In this document: one piece after another, positions 60,478 to 64,000 of the stretch
Position numbering within the stretch: position 1 is the first letter of the stretch
Layout: every line of letters starts with the position of its first letter
NCBI RefSeq assembly: GCF_001723175.1
Contig: NC_064651.1
Span: forward strand, 3,720,001-3,784,000
Length of the DNA stretch: 64,000 nucleotides
Reading direction: 5' to 3'
From: Penicillium oxalicum
Taxonomy: Eukaryota > Ascomycota > Eurotiomycetes > Eurotiales > Aspergillaceae
Notes under the pieces: model-generated
Told to the model about the DNA's origin: nothing
Database searches by the model: none
Seen by the model: only the letters and a program-made list of their open reading frames with translations
Translations under genes and position numbers: made by a program

Positions 60478-61414
60478 AATCCACCTGTCTGCTCTTTGGA
60501 AGCTATTGTCGGGACCGTTGGGCGAGTCCCTCATTCTTCTCTCTATGATTAAGTGGCCCCACGACGACTTGGCGAACGTGCCCACCTTCTCTTCCACACC
60601 TCTCTTTGTTTGATTCCTCTTGCATTTACGTCCTCCTTTCCGATCTGAAACGTTCATGGATTAACGTTCCATCCTTGCACGTTTTGGAATCATCTTGATC
60701 TTCTTTCTACTCTCTTCATTGATATGGGGTTCGAACTTTCGCGTCCAAGTCAGGGTTGTAATTTGGACCTGGGGCATCTTTTGGTTTTGCTTTTATGTGT
60801 ACGGTATGATATCTTTGTTCTTGGCCTTTTCTGCATGATGCAGCGATATCCACGGAGCTCGGGACAATCTCCCTCTCCTTCATCGTTCTTGATCCAATTA
60901 CATGATCGACGATTTTCTTCGTCTTTTGCCACCATATTGAGTGCTTCTAAATGCCGCATTCGTAAACCTCATGTGTATTGTCATCACACCGCCTCAAGGT
61001 TGGTTCCCTACAAAATACACGATGACGGAGCCCGGTTCTTGGCAGGGTCGCAACTGTCTGATAGTTCTCGCGAGTCGTCCAGCACAGACGAGACGGACAC
61101 ACAATTATTCAATGCTGTCCTGAGACAAGCTAGGATTCGTATGTACTCTAAGAGGGGGAAACACAAACATGGAAGGGACAAACGGGCGAGAAATGGGCAT
61201 ACAAGTAATGAAAATACGAGAACAGTACAAGAGAGACGCGCAGACATTGAGAGGAACCATGATTCCTCTCCCAACTCTTTGCTTTCCAAAGACAAGACAG
61301 AGAATAAGAAACTTGCATTTGAGCATCTGCTCTGAACCAAGACCTAAGAACCTGCCGTGGGTATCCGCTCGGAATCGAGCAACGCAATTAAAGTGATTAT
61401 AGCGTCGTCTTCTT
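60478..61414. other. Convergent intergenic region, 0.94 kb
   Basis: 3' flanks of NST1 (+) and VPS35 (-). Open frames here overlap on both strands and have no similarity. Confidence 0.5.
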
Positions 61415-64000
61415 TCATTGCCGCTCAGTCACAACGCCTTCGTATTCACGAGATCGAATGTACTCCAGGGTTCGCTCAAAGTGACGCTTCGGGCCCTCGA
61501 GACTCGGATTTGGTTCGTCTTCGCTAGTCTGAAGGTTTGAGTGGATGAGCTCGATCAGACCATTGAGGTACTTGGTGGTCACGGTCTCGTTTTGCTGGTC
61601 GAAGTAGTAGACGTAGCGGTTCAGGATCTCAACGAAGAGTTCCACAGAGACTGCTGTGTCCATGCAGGCATCGGCCACTCGAAGGGCTCGTTGTAAGCAT
61701 TCGAGAACACGTTTGCCATCGCGGTAAAGCTATATAAGAGCGAGTCAGACAACGAGTTTCTCACAACGTGGTCAAATTTGGGGAGAAAGAAGAAGAGAAA
61801 AAAAAACTCACATTCTTTGCATCTTCCTCCCCGCGCTGGGGATTTTCCACCACCCACCAAAGATGACTGGCGAGGTATACAGCACGGCACTGGTCGGGTT
61901 TTTTGAGAAGCTTGCTACCATGTAAAGCGGCCTTGGTAATTAATGTGTCGTAGTTCTCCTTTGAGAATCCTCTGGTTCCGTGAAGAGCACCTGCAATTAT
62001 GCAGACTGCTTGGAACTGAGCGCGCGAATCACTAATGGCGTCCTCGTAGATCGTGAAAGCCTGTGCGAAGAATTCATAGCTGACTTCCTCAAATCCGGTT
62101 TGATCGGCAACTTCACCACACATCACGAAAAGGCGTAGAGCCAGGTCCGCGCATCCTGGGTTGACTCGCTGGTACAAACTGTTGACACACTGATGCAAGA
62201 ACCGATAAAGAGCTGAGGACTGAGATTGCCAGTTATCGTCATAATGCTCGCGCGCCTTCAATTTGCGAGCCAAGCGAATCGATGCTGTGACAAGAGCGGG
62301 TGTTGTGTATCGGATGCGCTCATTGCCATCGGCGTAGACCTTCCGAGTAGTTTGAAGAAGCTGCCAAAAACCCCTCATTAGCATTCAAGACTGCCTCCCG
62401 GAGGAACTATTGTGAAGCTTACCTTGAGCTGTGTGTCATTATCAGGTGCTTGGATGAGATGAACCAACCTCGCAAGCCACCCTTGCTCCTCGATTGTCTC
62501 GTCAGTCTCACCACCCCGCCGCTGCGAGGGTGCCCCAGGGTATCCGCTCGACTGCTGAAGCCCCTCCTTGATCAAGACCCGGGCCGCCTGCAATACACGG
62601 TCAAGGTTCTCGGTATTCTTGATCAGGGTTTTGTTCTTCAGCAAGTTTCGCACGATCTCGCCTGCAATTGCACGACGAGTGGGATAAGACTGCGATGCGA
62701 GAAGGGGTAGGTAATGAGGAAGTGCCAGGGCGGTGAAGATGGAGATGTAGGAACGGAGGGGAGCGCTCAGTAGATGAAGGATGTGCTGTTGAGTCGGAGC
62801 TGAATGAAGGTCGGCATGGTCGGTATATTCAGCAGTCTTCTCGGTCGCAAAGTTGAGGACCTGGTCCACGTAGTGGAGTTCATCTGGGTAGATGTTCAAA
62901 GCCAAATTCACCAGAGAAACGAGTAGCGCCATAATGTCCTGAATTGGGAGCGCGCGAGTCTTGATCAGGTTGACCACTTGATCATAGAAGATGTCATAGA
63001 GTTTGGCCTCGGCTGGCACGGCCGATTTGCCATTCTCTCTAGCTGTGGCTGTCTCCTCTTCTTCGGCCTCCTCTTTTGAGGCCTCGGATGATCCCTCGGC
63101 CTTGGCCGGTGCTGCCACGCCATTATCTTGGGACTTGTTCGTTCCACTTGCTTCGGTTTCCGATCGCTGTTTCTTTTCATTGTCAAGCTCGAGCTTTTTC
63201 AATAAACGCACAACAGCTTCTTCTTCCTGCTCTCGTCGTACTTCCGGCTCCGATGGGGAATCGCTCTCTTTTGTCGCATATGTGGACAATCGATCCATCA
63301 ATCCAATCACAATCTTTTTCAAGTCCACGTGGGGATGGAGGCGAGCAATGGCAGATAGCAGGTGGTCCAGAGTATGGAGGTGAAACTCGTCCGGGAAGAC
63401 TTTCGTGATCACTATCGATTTGTTAGCATCGGTGTGGCGGACTGCGCACGAGAGAATTCCAGACCTTCTAAGAGATACTCTTGAGCCAATACGTCGCGGC
63501 ATTGGACCACTTGCTCCAGGAGCGCCTGCAATATTCCGGACTTGTACGATTCCAAATCAACCAACTGACTTAGTCGCACAATATTGCTGCCAACGAGCAG
63601 TTCCAGCTCGCGTCTCTCCTGTATCCGGCGTTCCCGCTCCCGAGAAGGACCCTGGTGCTGCAGTCGGACCCAAAGCTTGTTCATCTCCACAAAGTTTGTC
63701 AGAACAAAATTGATGGAATCCTGGAGGTTGCCTTCGGGGCCCTCGCTATTTCCCGAAGGAAGATAGTCGCGTGCCTGGCCGGAGAGGTAATAGCGCAGGA
63801 AGAGGCCACGGATTGGGTGCTGAATGCCACGGCTCATCTCCATCATATCCTTCATGATCTCCTTGACTGGCGCATCTTCGACCGACATGTAAACGGTACC
63901 GACCGTGATCATGAGGTACAGGCGAGGCACGATATTGCCCGCATATTGAACCAGCTCATACAAGTCTGCGAGATGGTTGACGGGGTGGTTCTCCTTGAGA
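61415..64000 (-). CDS. VPS35: Retromer subunit Vps35, 5' end beyond the window
   Basis: Core of the retromer cargo-selective complex that returns receptors from endosomes to the Golgi. Four coding segments: 64000-63465 (partial), 63411-62423, 62360-61812 and 61729-61415; 795 residues are visible. The left part has [20 protein letters not shown] and [18 protein letters not shown], typical of the N-terminal Vps26-binding half. [20 protein letters not shown] marks the start of the alpha-solenoid. A fungal-type acidic insertion ([12 protein letters not shown] ... [18 protein letters not shown]) interrupts it. The C-terminal half includes [35 protein letters not shown] and [20 protein letters not shown]. 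All introns keep the frame. Confidence 0.95.

Overview
This window is from a filamentous ascomycete, most likely a member of the Eurotiales (Aspergillus/Penicillium group). The evidence is single-copy protein genes broken by short GT-AG introns with CTAAC/CTAAT branch sites, a PepE-type vacuolar aspartic protease, NST1 and amidase genes of the kind seen in these moulds, and a tRNA-Leu with a short intron. I assign the order from protein similarity I recall, not from a search. All exon models were built by hand from splice signals and reading frame.

Layout. 0-12 kb: 3' part of an arginase gene, a four-helix membrane protein, a 90-residue acidic protein, the RNA polymerase II CTD phosphatase FCP1, and the vacuolar protease PepE. 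13.4-21 kb: an accessory immune-type locus. It has a decayed NACHT/ankyrin remnant, two head-to-head genes for SesA-domain proteins that end in an N/Q/G-rich sigma-type amyloid motif, and a 1509-residue NACHT/ankyrin STAND receptor that starts with the same motif and carries 14 nearly identical ankyrin repeats. 22-37 kb: proteasome ATPase RPT3, SWI1, phosphopantothenoylcysteine decarboxylase, mitochondrial ribosomal protein mL49 (IMG2) and eIF3e. 38.5-51.8 kb: a small three-exon conserved gene, an amidase, GET3, a 5-hydroxyisourate hydrolase with a peroxisomal PTS2, tRNA-Leu(CAG), a RING-CH membrane protein and mL40. 52.8-64 kb: RHO2 with a 6-nt exon, NST1, and VPS35, which runs off the right edge.

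How genes work together. Most are unrelated housekeeping genes. The exception is the 13.4-21 kb locus. A STAND receptor with an N-terminal amyloid motif, next to small proteins with the matching motif at their C-termini, is the known architecture of fungal amyloid-signalled cell death: ligand binding to the repeats opens the receptor, its motif seeds an amyloid fold, and the fold is templated onto the effectors. This copy has two divergent SesA effectors behind one shared promoter and one receptor with a freshly homogenised repeat array. That is the candidate exciting system.

Quality notes. Two conserved genes, RPT3 and SWI1, have reading-frame breaks (2 nt missing and 1 nt extra). These look like sequence errors or very recent mutations and should be checked against reads.
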